DNA from: JBLHKS01 sp047620505
Lineage (GTDB): Bacteria > Verrucomicrobiota > Verrucomicrobiia > Verrucomicrobiales > DEV007
NCBI GenBank assembly: GCA_047620505.1
Contig: JBLHKS010000029.1
Location: forward strand, 1 to 50,016
DNA: 50,016 bases
Reading direction: 5' to 3'
Position 1 is the stretch's first letter; the number at the start of each line of letters is the position of its first letter. This document shows, in pieces, positions 10,201-17,742 of this stretch. The translations under genes were made by a program, and so were the position numbers. The notes below the pieces were generated by a model, which was given only the letters and a program-made list of their open reading frames with translations, was not told the origin of the DNA and did not search any database.

Positions 10201-13200
10201 AACACCGGCGCGGGTGTCGACAGCGATGTGGACCTCGACGCGCTCAACGTAACGCAGTTCGTGATCGGCGCGACGACCTACGCGGCTGGGACGACAGTGA
10301 ACCTCGCCGAGGGCGATTTCACGATCAACGGCGACGGCTCGTTCACGTTCGTGCCGGTCGCGAATTACAACGGCCCTGTTCCAACAGCGACTTACACCTT
10401 GAGTGATGGCGTGCTGACGGACACCGCGACCCTTGGCGTCAATCTGGCGGCAGTGAACGACGCGCCTGTCGCGACGGATGATGTCTACACTGGAACCGAA
10501 GATGTCACCTTGAACGGAAACGTGATCACCGACAACACCGGCGCAGGAGTCGATAGCGATGTGGATCTCGACGCCCTCAATGTGACTCAATTCACGATCG
10601 GCGCTTCCACCTACGCGGCGGGGACGACCGTAAATCTGGCGGAAGGTGATTTGACGATCAATGGCGATGGTTCGTTTAGCTTCGTGCCAGCTGCGGATTA
10701 CAACGGAGCGGTTCCGAACGCGGTTTACACCTTGAGCGACGGTTCGCTGACCGACACGGCGACACTCGGAATCAGCTTAGCTGCGGTGAACGATGCTCCG
10801 GTGGCGACGAACGATGTCTACGCTGGAACTGAGGACGTTACCGTGAGCGGCAACGTGATCACAGACGACGCTGGCGCGGGCGTCGACAGCGACGTGGACC
10901 TCGACGCGCTGAGCGTAACGCAGTTTGTGATCGGCGCGACGACCTACGCGGCGGGGACGACGGTGAATCTCGCCGAGGGCGATTTTACGGTCAACGGCGA
11001 CGGCTCGTTTACGTTCGTGCCAGTCGCGAATTACAACGGCCCGGTTCCAACAGCGACGTACACTTTGAGCGATGGCGTGCTAACGGATACGGCGACACTC
11101 GGGATCAGCCTCGCCGCAGTGAACGACCCGCCAGTGGCGACGGACAACACCTACTCTGGGACCGAAGACGTGACCGTGAACGGCAACGTGATCACGGACA
11201 ACACCGGCGCGGGCGTCGACAGCGACATCGAGGGCTCGCCGCTGAGCGTGACTCAGTTTGCGATCGGCGCGACGACCTACGTTGCAGGAACGACGGCGAA
11301 CCTGGCGGAAGGCGATCTCACGATCAATGGCGACGGCTCCTTCAGTTTTGTGCCGTCGGCGAATTACAACGGCGCGATTCCAGCAGCGACCTACACGCTG
11401 AGTGACGGCGCGCTGACGGACACCGCGACACTTGGGATCAACCTAGCAGCTGCTGACGATCCCCCTGTGGCGACGGACGACGTCTACGCCGGAACCGAGG
11501 ACGTCACCGTCAGCGGAAACGTGATCACCGACAACACCGGCGCGGGTGTCGACAGCGACATCGAAGGTTCGCCGCTGAGCGTGAGTCAATTCACGGTCGG
11601 CGCAGCGACTTATGCGGCAGGGACGACCGTGAATCTGGCCGAGGGCGACTTGACGATTAACGGCGATGGTTCCTTCACGTTTGTTCCGGTCGCGAACTAC
11701 AACGGGCCGGTTCCAGCGGCGACTTACACCTTGAGCGATGGCGCCCTGACCGATACCGCGACACTCGGCATCAGCCTGGCAGCGGTGAACGACGGGCCGG
11801 TGGCGACGGACAACACCTACGTTGGATCCGAAGACACGACTCTCAACGGCAACATCATCACCGACAACACCGGCGCAGGTGTCGACAGCGATCTCGAAGG
11901 CGACCCGCTCAGCATCACTCAGTTTACGATCGGCGCCGCGACCTACGCAGCGGGGACGACCGTGAACCTGGCCGAGGGCGATCTCACGATCAACGGCGAT
12001 GGCACGTTCAGCTTCGTCCCGGTCGCGAACTACAACGGCCCGGTTCCGGCGGTAACCTACACCCTGAGCGATGGTTTGCTGACGGACACGGCGGCGCTCG
12101 GAATCAGCTTAGCAGCGGTGAACGACCCTCCGGTGGCGACGAATGATGTCTACGCAGGAACCGAGGACGTCACCGTGAACGGCAACGTGATCACCGACAA
12201 CACCGGCGCTGGAGTTGACAGCGATCTCGAAGGCGATCCGCTGAGCGTAACCCAGTTTGTCGTCGGCGCCGGAACCTACACGGCGGGAGACACCGCGAAC
12301 CTGGCTGAAGGCGATCTCACGATCAACGGAGACGGCTCCTTCAGTTTCGTTCCAGCCTCAAATTACAACGGCCCGGTCCCGGCGGCGACCTACACTCTGA
12401 GCGACGGTTCGCTGACGGACACGGCGACTCTCGGCATCAGCCTGGCCTCAGTGAACGACGCGCCGGTGGCCACCAATGATGTCTACGCGACTAACGAAGA
12501 CACCACTCTGAACGCGAACGTCATCACCGACAACGCCGGCAGCGGAATCGACAGCGACCCGGACGGCGATGGCCTGACAGTGACACAATTCGTAGTCGGC
12601 GCCTCGACCTACGCAGCGGGTGCGACGGCGGTTCTCGCCGAGGGTAGCCTGACGATCAACGGCGACGGCTCGCTCGTGTTCGTTCCGGCAGACGACTTCA
12701 ACGGCCCTGTTCCGGCAGCGACCTACACCTTGAGCGACGGCGTCTTGACCGACACCGCGGTGGTCAACATCTCGGTGGATCCAGTCGCCGATCCGCCCGT
12801 GGCGACGGACAACACCTACGTTGGCACGGAAGACGTCGTCTTGAACGGCAACGTCATCACGGACGACGCCGGCGCGGGCGTGGACAGCGATGTGGAGGGC
12901 GATCCTCTCAGCGTAACCCAGTTCGTGGTCGGAGCTTCGACCTACGCCGCTGGAGCGACTGCGAATCTGGCCGAGGGCGATCTCACGATCAACGGCGATG
13001 GCACGTTCACCTTCAGCCCGGCTACCGATTACAACGGACCCGTCCCCGCCGCGACCTACACGCTCAGCGACGGGGCCTTGACCGACACCGCCGCGCTGAA
13101 CATCTCGCTGGACCCGGTCAACGATGCCCCGGTCGCCAACAACGATCAGCTCTCCGCAACGCTGATTGAAACCCAAACCATCAACCTTGTCGACAACGAC

Positions 13201-14757
13201 ACCGATGTCGACGGACCGGCTCTGGACATCGCCACGATCGATCTCGATCCGGGAACGGTGGGCATCCAGGACACGTTGACCGTCGCCGGCGAAGGCGAGT
13301 GGCAAACCGACGGACTAGGAAACGTGGTCTTCACCCCGGAGGTCGGGATCGACACCCAGCCGAGCGCAATCAACTACACGATTCAGGATACTTCGGGCGC
13401 GATCTCAAACATCGCTTCGATTCAGCTGGAATTCGTCACCGTCGACATCTGGTTCGGCAACGACAACTCCGGGAGCGTCGACCCCACCGAATTCACCCAG
13501 TCGCGCGATCTGATTTCCGGCACCGCAGATTTGATCGACTTCGGAAATTCGATTGGCGCGAACGCTGCGCTGTTCTCTTGGTCTGACACCGGTCAGCAGA
13601 CGGTCAATTTTCCGCTGACGAACGACAAGGCGCAATTCGTGGACGACAGCGCTAACAACTACACTCAATCCTTCTCCGGAGGAACTGACATCGGGGACGC
13701 GATCACCTACGGCGCGGCCCTCATCGGCAACCCCGCCAACGGCGCGCGCGCGGGTGTTCCTCAGGTGCTCGTGATCCTCACCGACGCTTTCGATTATCAA
13801 ATCACAGGCGATGCGAGTCTTGCGGCGGATGCAGCAGCTGCCAAAGCGGCCGGAATTACGCTCGTTATCGTTGCGATTGACGCCGCAACAGTCAACCCGG
13901 TGGCGCTGGCGCTTCTAGCAGACGCTGCTTCGACCGACGACAACGGAGATCCGCTTTTGCTTTCGGCAGCGACCTACGCGGACATCGACGCCGCCGATAT
14001 GCAGGCTCTGATCGACACAATCGCGCTCGAAGCCTCTCAGTTGCCGCCCGTGGTCATCGACCTCGACGGCGACGGGGTTGAGTTTAGCGGAATCGAGGAC
14101 GGAATTCTTTTCGACGCCGATGACGATGGCGTGCAGGAACAAGTCGCTTGGGCAGGCCAGGATGACGCGGTCCTCGTTTACGATCACAACGCCAACGGAC
14201 AGGTGGACGACCGCAGCGAAATCGCGTTTGCCGACTACTCGTCGACACCCGGCGCGACTGATCTCGAAGGTCTGCGGCATTTCGATACCGACGGCGATTT
14301 GATGCTGACGGCGGACGACGCGGAGTTCGAGTCGTTTCATCTCTGGCAGGACGCCGATGGCGACGGCTTGGTCGGCGCGGGCGAGTTTCGGAGTTTGTCG
14401 GACGCTGGCGTTGAGTCGATTGGCTTGGTCAACGATGGCCAGAGCTACAGCGCGGCGAACGGCGACGTGCTGGTTCACGGCGAGTCCGAGGTGCAATTCG
14501 CGGACGGCTCCACCACAGCAGCTGCTGACGCGAGTTTCGGTTACGTCGAGGCGAACAGCCTGGTCGAGCCTGCTGGTTCGGACGCGCCACTTGAGATTGT
14601 ATCGAACAGCGGAACTCTGGTGAATCTCGACGAAGCTCCGCCTGTCGCTGAACCGATCATTCAACCCGACGCTGTTGAAATTGAATCGGTCGAATCGACT
14701 CCGCCGCCGATTCCAGGAGACGATGGCCAGGCGGCAGCGGCAGCAGCTGCGATGTGA
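7273..14757 (+). CDS. Giant type I-secreted adhesin with cadherin/VCBS-type repeats, VWA and Ca-binding tail
   Basis: 2494 residues, strongly acidic, no N-terminal signal peptide, as expected for a type I substrate. Residues about 1-165 are a non-repetitive N-terminal module starting MKYQIVINDASGE. An Asp/Ser-rich linker follows (to about 215), then six cadherin-like/VCBS-type repeats (motifs NDAPVA..D and DPDGDP), then ten near-identical 111-residue repeats (9787-13116) and one divergent repeat. About residues 2055-2250 are a VWA domain with MIDAS motif DNSGS (Asp about 2064), GGTD and TDAFD. A calcium-binding domain follows with DLDGDGVEF, DADDDG, DHNANGQVDD and DADGDGLVG loops, then an Ala-rich terminus (GQAAAAAAAM). 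The neighbouring exporter makes it the likely cargo and suggests a LapA/BapA-like biofilm or attachment role. No LapD/LapG pair is visible here. Confidence 0.9.
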   Translation: MKYQIVINDASGETRVQKEAVSGDVIRVEAGDTILVLDENGAPATGTKMLPDGSDLIIEFPGENIAVTLDEYFSSGGEGAPIHLNLAPGYDSATLYQWLANRGAPTQELQPATGEGGGEFNGAVGDLPEGGDFTLMRLSDLGYANFEQSFGAFGDDLSREISGDLTPPPEGFGGSNSNSEPTDSDSQANSNDDDDEQSADGGESVSTISTPSIPLPNQAPVAVNDVASTSEDSAVIIDLLGNDYDPDGDPISIVSAQAGNGSVVVHSNGTVTYTANPNFNGTDTIIYRITDPSGATDTASATVNVAPVNDPPVAVDDVATTDEDTPILGLDVLANDVDIDGDPLTVTSATAPNGTVTINPDGTLNYTPDLNYNGPDTITYTISDPSGATSTATVAVTVNSVNDAPVAADDANALAEDDVAAATGNVLGNDTDVDGDPLAVSEVDGVAGDVGAGVVGTYGTITINADGTYSYALDNGNPTVQALAVGETLTETFNYTADDGAGASDSATLTLTINGTNDAPESNPIGGTPGVDPGVYDDADSIDEDDATPATGNVLANDRDPDTSDTLSVSEVNGVAGNVGAAVTGSYGSVTIAADGTYSYALDNGNATVQGLGVGQSITDTFTYTADDGNGGSASATLTITIDGTNDAPAAADDVYTGTEDVAFTSVLGVDDVLQNDSDIDGDTLTVNTTPVSGPSNGILVLNADGTFTYTPNANFNGPDSFVYEVSDGNGGTAQATATINVAAVNDAPVAVDDVAATNEDTPILGLDILGNDSDVDGDPLTFVAVPTAPNGTVVVNFDGTINYTPDPNFNGVDTITYTIQDPSGATDTATVTVTVDPVNDAPVATDNTYAGTEDVTVNGNLITEDTGDGVDNDIEGSPLSVTQFTVGAATYAAGTTVNFAEGDLTINGDGSFSFVPAADYNGPVPVATYTLSDGSLTDTATLGISLAAVNDAPVATNDVYAGTEDVTVSGNVITDNTGAGVDSDVDLDALNVTQFVIGATTYAAGTTVNLAEGDFTINGDGSFTFVPVANYNGPVPTATYTLSDGVLTDTATLGVNLAAVNDAPVATDDVYTGTEDVTLNGNVITDNTGAGVDSDVDLDALNVTQFTIGASTYAAGTTVNLAEGDLTINGDGSFSFVPAADYNGAVPNAVYTLSDGSLTDTATLGISLAAVNDAPVATNDVYAGTEDVTVSGNVITDDAGAGVDSDVDLDALSVTQFVIGATTYAAGTTVNLAEGDFTVNGDGSFTFVPVANYNGPVPTATYTLSDGVLTDTATLGISLAAVNDPPVATDNTYSGTEDVTVNGNVITDNTGAGVDSDIEGSPLSVTQFAIGATTYVAGTTANLAEGDLTINGDGSFSFVPSANYNGAIPAATYTLSDGALTDTATLGINLAAADDPPVATDDVYAGTEDVTVSGNVITDNTGAGVDSDIEGSPLSVSQFTVGAATYAAGTTVNLAEGDLTINGDGSFTFVPVANYNGPVPAATYTLSDGALTDTATLGISLAAVNDGPVATDNTYVGSEDTTLNGNIITDNTGAGVDSDLEGDPLSITQFTIGAATYAAGTTVNLAEGDLTINGDGTFSFVPVANYNGPVPAVTYTLSDGLLTDTAALGISLAAVNDPPVATNDVYAGTEDVTVNGNVITDNTGAGVDSDLEGDPLSVTQFVVGAGTYTAGDTANLAEGDLTINGDGSFSFVPASNYNGPVPAATYTLSDGSLTDTATLGISLASVNDAPVATNDVYATNEDTTLNANVITDNAGSGIDSDPDGDGLTVTQFVVGASTYAAGATAVLAEGSLTINGDGSLVFVPADDFNGPVPAATYTLSDGVLTDTAVVNISVDPVADPPVATDNTYVGTEDVVLNGNVITDDAGAGVDSDVEGDPLSVTQFVVGASTYAAGATANLAEGDLTINGDGTFTFSPATDYNGPVPAATYTLSDGALTDTAALNISLDPVNDAPVANNDQLSATLIETQTINLVDNDTDVDGPALDIATIDLDPGTVGIQDTLTVAGEGEWQTDGLGNVVFTPEVGIDTQPSAINYTIQDTSGAISNIASIQLEFVTVDIWFGNDNSGSVDPTEFTQSRDLISGTADLIDFGNSIGANAALFSWSDTGQQTVNFPLTNDKAQFVDDSANNYTQSFSGGTDIGDAITYGAALIGNPANGARAGVPQVLVILTDAFDYQITGDASLAADAAAAKAAGITLVIVAIDAATVNPVALALLADAASTDDNGDPLLLSAATYADIDAADMQALIDTIALEASQLPPVVIDLDGDGVEFSGIEDGILFDADDDGVQEQVAWAGQDDAVLVYDHNANGQVDDRSEIAFADYSSTPGATDLEGLRHFDTDGDLMLTADDAEFESFHLWQDADGDGLVGAGEFRSLSDAGVESIGLVNDGQSYSAANGDVLVHGESEVQFADGSTTAAADASFGYVEANSLVEPAGSDAPLEIVSNSGTLVNLDEAPPVAEPIIQPDAVEIESVESTPPPIPGDDGQAAAAAAAM
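9787..13116 (+). repeat. Ten tandem 333-bp coding repeats
   Basis: Units begin at 9787, 10120, 10453, 10786, 11119, 11452, 11785, 12118, 12451 and 12784, each with a variant of VNDAPVATD (unit starts GTGAAYGA or similar). The period is exactly 333 bp (111 codons) in all ten units, without a single indel. Each unit carries the same order of motifs: GTEDV, GNVITDNTGAGVDSD, TYAAGTTVNLAEGD, INGDGSF, YNGPVP and TYTLSDG. Codon use differs between units, so the copies are not all recent duplications. Confidence 0.95.
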
Positions 14758-14769
14758 TCGAACGCGTCG

Positions 14770-15627
14770 CTACTCGCCAACCCAAGCAGCAGCCGTCAAT
14801 TCTTTCAGCCTGGCCACGTCGGTCGCCGTCGTCTTTGCGACGAAGCCCTGTTTGTGGGCGAAGTGCACGTCGTCTTCGCTCTCAATCCGGGTAAAATTCA
14901 GGCGAAGGTCGTCGTTGTTTCGCGAAAGGCCGTAGCCCGCGCCACGGCGATCCGGATAGATCAAAGCGGCTACCGATTTGGCCTCGCCAATCGAATCCAG
15001 ATACCGGCCCATCCCGCCGGACGGCTCAACCGGCATTGGCTCGGTTCTCGGCAGGAACAACGCCTTGAACTCGCCCAATTCCCAGATCTCGGCGTGCGTC
15101 CCAATGTAGGCGAGTCGCTCGCGCAGGCTTCCGATGTAGTCGAGGAGATCGCCGCCGATCCAGGACATCACCTCATAAAGTGTGTCGCCGCGATCCAGGC
15201 GTTTCGACATCGCGAAGCGGCGCAAAAAGGTCACGTCGATCGGCGAATTCAGTTTCGTCACGATGTTTCGCTCGATCCCGAGCCACTTCGCCGTCCCGTT
15301 CGCGCCGCGGGTGTCGAACCATTCGGCCGGCTCAAGCCAATCGCAGAAGAGTCTGGCATCCTCGTAAATTCCGAGGTGTTTCAGGACTAACGAAAGCGCG
15401 CAGATCGGCTCGTGATCGCGTGGAAACTGGTGATGGTCGAAGTTGTTGCGATGCGGTGCGTGCTCGCCGCCGACGTCAACGATTATGGTGGCCAGGTTGT
15501 CGAGATCCGTCTGCGTTGGCTCACGCCGTACGATCGGGACACCGTGTTTGGCGGCCAGAATGCAACAGGCGAGAAAATCGTCTTTGTGGGCTCCGCCGGG
15601 GTGAGTCAGGATCAGTTCGATGGCCAT
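14770..15627 (-). CDS. MYG1/UPF0160-family protein (DHH-like metal-dependent hydrolase)
   Basis: 285 residues. The N-terminus has the MYG1 hallmark THPGGAHKDDFLACCIL followed by a DVGG and FDHHQF segment, which in this family form the metal-binding site of a DHH-like phosphoesterase. The middle part carries DWLEPAEWFD, and the C-terminal half includes conserved-looking GYGLSRNN and FAHKQGFVAKT segments. Eukaryotic MYG1 is described as a 3'-5' RNA exonuclease; the bacterial members are poorly studied, so an RNase role here is only an extrapolation. The gene is convergent with the adhesin (12 bp between stops). A promoter that would give a leaderless mRNA lies directly upstream (15635-15662). 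Confidence 0.8.
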   Translation of the reverse strand: MAIELILTHPGGAHKDDFLACCILAAKHGVPIVRREPTQTDLDNLATIIVDVGGEHAPHRNNFDHHQFPRDHEPICALSLVLKHLGIYEDARLFCDWLEPAEWFDTRGANGTAKWLGIERNIVTKLNSPIDVTFLRRFAMSKRLDRGDTLYEVMSWIGGDLLDYIGSLRERLAYIGTHAEIWELGEFKALFLPRTEPMPVEPSGGMGRYLDSIGEAKSVAALIYPDRRGAGYGLSRNNDDLRLNFTRIESEDDVHFAHKQGFVAKTTATDVARLKELTAAAWVGE

Positions 15628-15634
15628 TTGAGCG

Positions 15635-15662
15635 ACGTTAGGCGAGCCAGCAGCTGCTGCAA
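15635..15662 (-). promoter_or_regulatory. Promoter of the MYG1-like gene, leaderless type
   Basis: Read on the minus strand: TTGCAG (-35, 15657-15662), 16-bp spacer, TAACGT (-10, 15635-15640), 7 bp, then the ATG at 15627. The spacing is the same as in other start-proximal promoters of this window, although both hexamers are weak here. The CAGCAGCTGCTG palindrome at 15648-15659 overlaps the -35 and spacer. Confidence 0.4.
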
Positions 15663-15786
15663 CCTTTCAACGAAATCGCAAGTCGGTGTGAATCAGGGCT
15701 TTGGGAGGGATCTGGGAGTGAACTACGAAAACTATTGATTTTTCTAAGTATTATGGAACTTATGATTAAAATCCGGTCCTTGCCCC

Positions 15787-17742
15787 ATGATTTCCTCTTG
15801 TAAACCCGCGTCGTTTTCCCGTGCGTTCTCTTTTTTGGAGGCGCTGATCGCCATCGCTGTTCTCGGTGTCATCGCATCCGTTGCGATGATGGGCGTGGGC
15901 AAAATCCGCGAATCTTCACAGCGAACGAAGCTCGATTCCGACATCACGACGGTCAATCACGCAGTCAAAATTTACCTGACCAGCGGAGGGAACCTGACGG
16001 GCGTGACCCAGCCGCAGGCGATTCTTGATAAGCTGAAAACGAAGCGAACTGCGGAAGAAGCCGCAAAATACGCGGGGCTGCGGAGCACGATGATCGACAA
16101 GCGCTTGCAGGCGGTTTTGATCCCGGATCCGTCCTCGGGTGATCCGCGAGCGGTCTGGAATTTGGACAAGAACCGGTTTGAGGTCGCGACCAGCGGCGTC
16201 GGCGTGATTTCGTTCCAGATCAACCCGGCTCTGGCGGCTAACGACTACGGCGAGGAGGCGCGCGCCGGTTCAGCGATCGACTATAATCCGAGCGATGGCT
16301 GGATCTGGACTTTTGTCGACACTCCGGGCGCGATCCCGCCAGGCCCGGACGAAATCCCGATTGGCGGCGGCGACCCGCTTCCGCCAGACCCGCCAGGCAG
16401 CCCGACGCGCTTGGCGATGCCGGGGCTTTCGCCTCCGGGCGGCGAGTTTCCCTACCCGCAGTTTCCGCTCGTGGTCACGATCACGAACCCGAATGACTCG
16501 GCGATTTCCGATCTTTACTGGGCAACCGAATGGTCAGGCGCTAGTGGAATCAGCTGGCAGCCGTACACCGGCCCGGTTTCGATTCAGCCTGACCAGCAGC
16601 TGCTGGCCTACGCGTTGTCGACGGATCCCGGTTACTACAGCAGTTACTCGATCGGCGCGAATTTCGTTTCGGCTCCGGTGCAGTTGCAGGAGCCGACGAT
16701 CACGGCCTCGGCATCCCAGCTCGATCTGGAAACGAATCTGCCGGTTACGATTTCGATCAGCGACCCGAATCCGCCGGCCGAGCCGCACGAATTGCAATGG
16801 CGAATGGCAGGCGGCAGCTGGCAGACCTACACGGGTGCCTTCGATGTTCTTCCGCAAACCTACGCAGCCGGTTTCACGATCGAGACGCGAGCTTACGCAA
16901 CGAGCCCGGGTTACGTGGACAGCACGGAGGCTAGCCTGATTTTGCCGATCAAATTGATGATGCCGGTGATCACGCTGAGCGATCCGGAATTCACGCAGTC
17001 GATCCCAACGATCACGGTTTCGCTGAGCAATCCGAATCCGGCGGGTTCGTCCTCACCGAAGTACAAAATCAAGAATCTGGAGACCGGTTCGGAAACGGGT
17101 TGGATCGTTTTCTCAGCAGATTTCGATCTCACGGTTGCCGAGTATCCGGATGGTTTTGAACTCACGGCTTACAATAATCCGGATGCGCCGAATTACATGG
17201 AGAGTGACCAGACGACGTCGAATGCGAGTTCATTTTTCGGCACGGGGATCGACGGCTACACGATCTTCGTTCTCGACGTTTCCGGCTCGATGAATTGGAA
17301 CGGTCGGATCGCTCAGATGACGGCGGAGGTGGTCAGCGCGCTGAACGATTATCCGGCGACTGGGAAATTCGCGATCGTGAAATTCAGCAGCGAGGCGAGC
17401 GTTGTTTACCCATGGAGCGATGCAACGGCGTCTAACATTTCGGCGGCGATCGCGGCGACGAACGCGATTACGGCTGGTGGTTCGACGAATTATTCGGACG
17501 CGCTCGACGACAGCCTGACAATCATCCAAGCGGCGGGAGATGTGAACCAGGTGATCTTCCTTTCGGACGGAAAACCGTCGGCAGGCGACATCTCGACCGC
17601 CGGGATTTTGAATCGGGTAACGAGCATCGCTAGCGAGGGTGCTTACGTTGATACGATCGGCTTTCAGATTAATCAGAGCGGTCAGGTGCTTCTTCAAAGC
17701 ATGGCAGACACAGGCAACGGAACGTTTACACAAGTCGAATGA
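15787..17742 (+). CDS. Bimodular prepilin-like protein with C-terminal VWA domain (copy 1)
   Basis: 651 residues. The N-terminus is a class III (type IV pilin-like) signal: a short basic leader, then A|FSFLEALIAIAVLGVIAS, with Glu at position +5 after the predicted cleavage and a single hydrophobic helix. Residues about 40-190 are pilin-like. A Pro-rich linker (PPGPDEIPIGGGDPLPPDPP) leads to three beta-sandwich repeats about 100 residues each, resembling chitobiase-C-terminal-like folds. The C-terminal VWA domain (from about residue 490) has an intact MIDAS: DVSGS (Asp497), GGSTNYSDAL and LSDGKP. It is probably a minor pilin that places an adhesive or binding VWA head on a type IV or type II-like fibre. 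It overlaps the next gene by 4 bp (ATGA), so the two are coupled. Confidence 0.83.
   Translation: MISSCKPASFSRAFSFLEALIAIAVLGVIASVAMMGVGKIRESSQRTKLDSDITTVNHAVKIYLTSGGNLTGVTQPQAILDKLKTKRTAEEAAKYAGLRSTMIDKRLQAVLIPDPSSGDPRAVWNLDKNRFEVATSGVGVISFQINPALAANDYGEEARAGSAIDYNPSDGWIWTFVDTPGAIPPGPDEIPIGGGDPLPPDPPGSPTRLAMPGLSPPGGEFPYPQFPLVVTITNPNDSAISDLYWATEWSGASGISWQPYTGPVSIQPDQQLLAYALSTDPGYYSSYSIGANFVSAPVQLQEPTITASASQLDLETNLPVTISISDPNPPAEPHELQWRMAGGSWQTYTGAFDVLPQTYAAGFTIETRAYATSPGYVDSTEASLILPIKLMMPVITLSDPEFTQSIPTITVSLSNPNPAGSSSPKYKIKNLETGSETGWIVFSADFDLTVAEYPDGFELTAYNNPDAPNYMESDQTTSNASSFFGTGIDGYTIFVLDVSGSMNWNGRIAQMTAEVVSALNDYPATGKFAIVKFSSEASVVYPWSDATASNISAAIAATNAITAGGSTNYSDALDDSLTIIQAAGDVNQVIFLSDGKPSAGDISTAGILNRVTSIASEGAYVDTIGFQINQSGQVLLQSMADTGNGTFTQVE

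Noticed and set aside
9787..13116. CRISPR-like regular spacing
   Set aside because: The period of 333 bp and open frame show protein repeats; there are no short identical repeats with unique spacers.
12448..13305. Antisense ORF of 285 residues in the adhesin repeats
   Set aside because: Open by the codon bias of the 333-bp repeats; sequence is repetitive and lacks any domain.
13831..14750. Near-matches CAGCAGCTGCC and CAGCAGCTGCGA (13832, 14741) to the palindrome
   Set aside because: Only half of the palindrome is kept; these can come from Ala codons (GCA GCT GC) alone, so they were not counted.
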